Origin: Candidatus Omnitrophota bacterium
GTDB taxonomy: Bacteria > Omnitrophota > Koll11 > Gygaellales > Profunditerraquicolaceae
Assembly (NCBI GenBank): GCA_026387515.1
Contig: JAPLLP010000242.1
Span: forward strand, 1-8,219
DNA: 8,219 nt
Reading direction: 5' to 3'
The notes below the pieces were generated by a model. The model saw only the letters and a program-made list of their open reading frames with translations. It ran no database searches and was not told the origin of the DNA. Below are positions 6,259 through 8,219 of the stretch, piece after piece; the first letter of the stretch is position 1; each line of letters begins with the position of its first letter. Made by a program: the position numbers and the translations under genes.

Positions 6259-6264
6259 CCCCTT
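6259..6264 (-). promoter_or_regulatory. Shine-Dalgarno deciding the TTG start of the permease
   Basis: AAGGGG lies 5 nt before the TTG at 6253. An in-frame TAA at 6265-6263 leaves only GGG, GTT and AGC between it and the TTG, so no other nearby upstream start is possible. Confidence 0.65.
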
Positions 6265-6265
6265 A

Positions 6266-8219
6266 TTAGTATTCTTTATTGAGTTTCCTAAATCCGAGGC
6301 GGCCGTGTTTAGAATATATTATGGCCCCGAATATTAAAAGCGCGCATAAGGCTATGGTGAAAATAACGCCTATATCGGTCCTGTGGCAGCGAATAATAAT
6401 AGGCGCGGCGAGCAAAGAAACCAGGTTGATGACTTTGATCATCGGATTCAACGCCGGACCGGACGTATCTTTGAGAGGATCTCCTACTGTATCGCCTACC
6501 ACAGAAGCCTTGTGCGCCTCTGAGCCTTTTCCGCCGTATAGCCCATCTTCAATGGTCTTCTTGGCATTATCCCACGCCCCTCCGGCAGTGGCCATAAATA
6601 CCGCTAAAAGCTGGCCCGAGAGTATTACTCCGGCAAGAAACCCGCCTAAGGCCTCCACATTCAAAACCAGCCCGATCAAAATCGGACTTAACACGGCAAT
6701 TAAAGCTAATCCGACGAGCTCTTTCTGGGCGGAGATAGTGCAGATATCCACTGCTTTTTTATAATCCGGCTTGACCTTGCCTTCCATCACGCCCGGGATA
6801 TGAAATTGGCGGCGCACTTCGTCTACGATCAATGCCGCGGCCCTGGCCACTGAATTAATGGTCAAGCTGGAGAATAAGCAGGGGATCGCGCCGCCGAGAA
6901 GCAACCCGATAAAAACCATGGGCTCGGAAACGCGTATTCCAGTAGTAAGAAGCCGCAGACTCTCCTGGATACCCATTTGCGCCTGAACCTTGGTGATATC
7001 GGTAAGAAACGAGCCGAATAAAGATACCGCGGCGATAACCGCTGAGCCGATCGCCACCCCTTTGGTAATAGCCTTGGTGGTATTGCCTACCGCGTCCAGG
7101 TCTGCCATGATCTGGCGCGCCTTTGGTTCAAGATGAGCCATCTCCCCGATCCCATTGGCATTATCGGATATCGGGCCAAAGGAATCCATGGCCACATTAT
7201 TGCCGGTCAGGGTAAGCATACCGATGCCGGTCATAGCCACACCGTAAAGCACAAATACTACCGGTTGGCCCCAATAAAGCAGGACAGCCGCTAAAATAGT
7301 AAGGGCGATCACCACAAACTGCCAGGCCGACGACTCAAAACCAATGGATAAACCGCGTAAAATTAAAGTTGCCGATCCGGTCCGGGAAGATTCCGCTATC
7401 TCTTTTACCGGAGCGTGCTGGGTGTGGGTAAAATATTTGGTGATCTCATCGATGACGATCGCCAGTAGTATGCCTACCCCCACGGAGAAAAAAGCCCTCC
7501 ATTCGTGCATATAAAAATGGGCTAAAAACAAAAACGCCACCAACGAGATTCCCGCGGAGGCATAAAAACCGTGATTAATGCTTTTAAAGGCATCTTGTGA
7601 TTTGCCATCATCGCCCTTCTTCCCTTTTACCAGGTATGTCCCTATGATAGAGGAGAGCACACCGATGCCGCGCACCAATAGAGGAAAGATGATCCATTTG
7701 ATCTGCCCGGTTATGGCAACCAGGGCCAGGCCGAGGATCAAGCCGGAGACGATAGTCACTTCGTAAGACTCAAATATGTCCGCGGCCATACCGGCGCAGT
7801 CACCTACGTTGTCGCCTACAAGGTCGGCAATAACCGCGGCGTTACGGGGATCATCTTCCGGTATATTCTTTTCCACTTTCCCTACTAAATCTGCGCCCAC
7901 ATCCGCGGCCTTGGTATAAATGCCTCCGCCGACGCGCATGAATAAGGCCAGCAGCGTCCCGCCAAATCCAAACCCTAAAAGCACATCCGGAGAAGCCAGG
8001 CCAAAGATGATAAAGATCGTCGTCCCACCCAAAAGGCCTAATCCGTCGGTAAGCATACCCGTGATAGTCCCTGTCCGGTAGGCGATCTTTAAAGCTTCGG
8101 CAAAACTTCTTCTCGCAGCGCTGGCCACGCGGACATTCCCCTCAACCGCCATACGCATGCCAAACTGGCCCACCATAAGCGAAAAGAAAGCGCCCATGAC
8201 AAACGCGGCGGCCCGGCCT
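6266..8219 (-). CDS. hppA: Membrane ion-pumping pyrophosphatase, K+-independent H+ type (cut by right edge)
   Basis: An integral inner-membrane pyrophosphatase that hydrolyses PPi to pump ions. About 650 residues are present and the C-terminus is complete. The frame is open to the window edge: seven codons (GRAAAFV) precede the ATG at 8197, so that ATG is internal and roughly the first 50-80 residues are missing. Counting from it, the PPi/Mg site appears as TKAADVGADLVGKVEKNIPE at 95-114 and DDPRN...ADLVGDNVGD at 115-133. GPISDNANGIGEM follows at 341-353, then AGGAWDNAKK at 538-547, GGKGSEAHKA at 555-564 and GDTVGDPLKDTSGPALN at 568-584. GNTTKAIT at 371-378 carries Lys375 and Thr378 where K+-dependent enzymes have Ala and Gly/Ala. 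In known families this marks K+-independent proton pumps. It is the first visible gene of a unit continuing into the permease and rex. It ends in a double TAA. Confidence 0.95.
   Translation of the reverse strand, partial: GRAAAFVMGAFFSLMVGQFGMRMAVEGNVRVASAARRSFAEALKIAYRTGTITGMLTDGLGLLGGTTIFIIFGLASPDVLLGFGFGGTLLALFMRVGGGIYTKAADVGADLVGKVEKNIPEDDPRNAAVIADLVGDNVGDCAGMAADIFESYEVTIVSGLILGLALVAITGQIKWIIFPLLVRGIGVLSSIIGTYLVKGKKGDDGKSQDAFKSINHGFYASAGISLVAFLFLAHFYMHEWRAFFSVGVGILLAIVIDEITKYFTHTQHAPVKEIAESSRTGSATLILRGLSIGFESSAWQFVVIALTILAAVLLYWGQPVVFVLYGVAMTGIGMLTLTGNNVAMDSFGPISDNANGIGEMAHLEPKARQIMADLDAVGNTTKAITKGVAIGSAVIAAVSLFGSFLTDITKVQAQMGIQESLRLLTTGIRVSEPMVFIGLLLGGAIPCLFSSLTINSVARAAALIVDEVRRQFHIPGVMEGKVKPDYKKAVDICTISAQKELVGLALIAVLSPILIGLVLNVEALGGFLAGVILSGQLLAVFMATAGGAWDNAKKTIEDGLYGGKGSEAHKASVVGDTVGDPLKDTSGPALNPMIKVINLVSLLAAPIIIRCHRTDIGVIFTIALCALLIFGAIIYSKHGRLGFRKLNKEY

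Noticed and set aside
6279..6764. 161-residue open frame on the plus strand
   Set aside because: It is antisense to the conserved C-terminal region of hppA; the motif conservation is all on the minus strand.
1..8219. CRISPR arrays, tRNA or rRNA genes, insertion sequences, attachment sites
   Set aside because: No repeated spacer arrays, cloverleaf-like segments, transposase motifs or flanking direct repeats were seen by eye.

Overview
All eight genes in this window lie on the minus strand, so transcription runs from the right edge towards base 1. The contents suggest a Gram-negative-type (diderm), probably anaerobic bacterium. There is a beta-barrel outer-membrane protein with a signal peptide, a membrane proton-pumping pyrophosphatase and the NADH-sensing repressor Rex. 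The combination and the intermediate base composition fit an uncultured lineage such as Omnitrophota or another PVC-related phylum. That placement is an impression from gene content, not a phylogenetic result.

Right half (8219 to about 3640): hppA (ion-pumping pyrophosphatase, cut by the right edge and carrying the K+-independent H+-pump signature), then a KimA-like APC-superfamily permease, then rex, ending at a clear rho-independent terminator at 3639-3664. Spacings are short (12 nt and 11 nt), so this looks like one transcript. The permease is damaged or altered. Its annotated frame stops early at 4454, but the missing C-terminus is intact in the -1 frame and runs to a TAG at 4338. It also lacks about 21-24 residues, which remove transmembrane helix 9. 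The apparent 127-base gap before rex is therefore mostly the displaced end of the permease.

Left half (3630 to 1): a good sigma70-type promoter (TTGGCA, 17 nt, TATACT) directly after the terminator starts a second operon. It encodes an outer-membrane beta-barrel protein, a stand-alone MetG C-terminal-type tRNA-binding OB domain, a YkgJ-type cysteine-cluster protein, a DUF2156 (phosphatidylglycerol lysyltransferase C-terminal-like) protein, and the first 109 codons of a DnaQ-like 3'-5' exonuclease cut by the left edge. The junctions are a 10-nt gap, an ATGA overlap, a TTGA overlap and an 8-nt overlap, which indicates translational coupling.

The pyrophosphatase would build proton-motive force from PPi. 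A KimA-type permease would spend that force on K+ (or another solute) import. Rex would report the NADH/NAD+ state. No wholly unknown system is evident. The points most worth a second look are the two lesions in the permease, the dyad-rich promoter with a very short leader, and the mixed tRNA-binding/cysteine-cluster/lysyltransferase-like operon.
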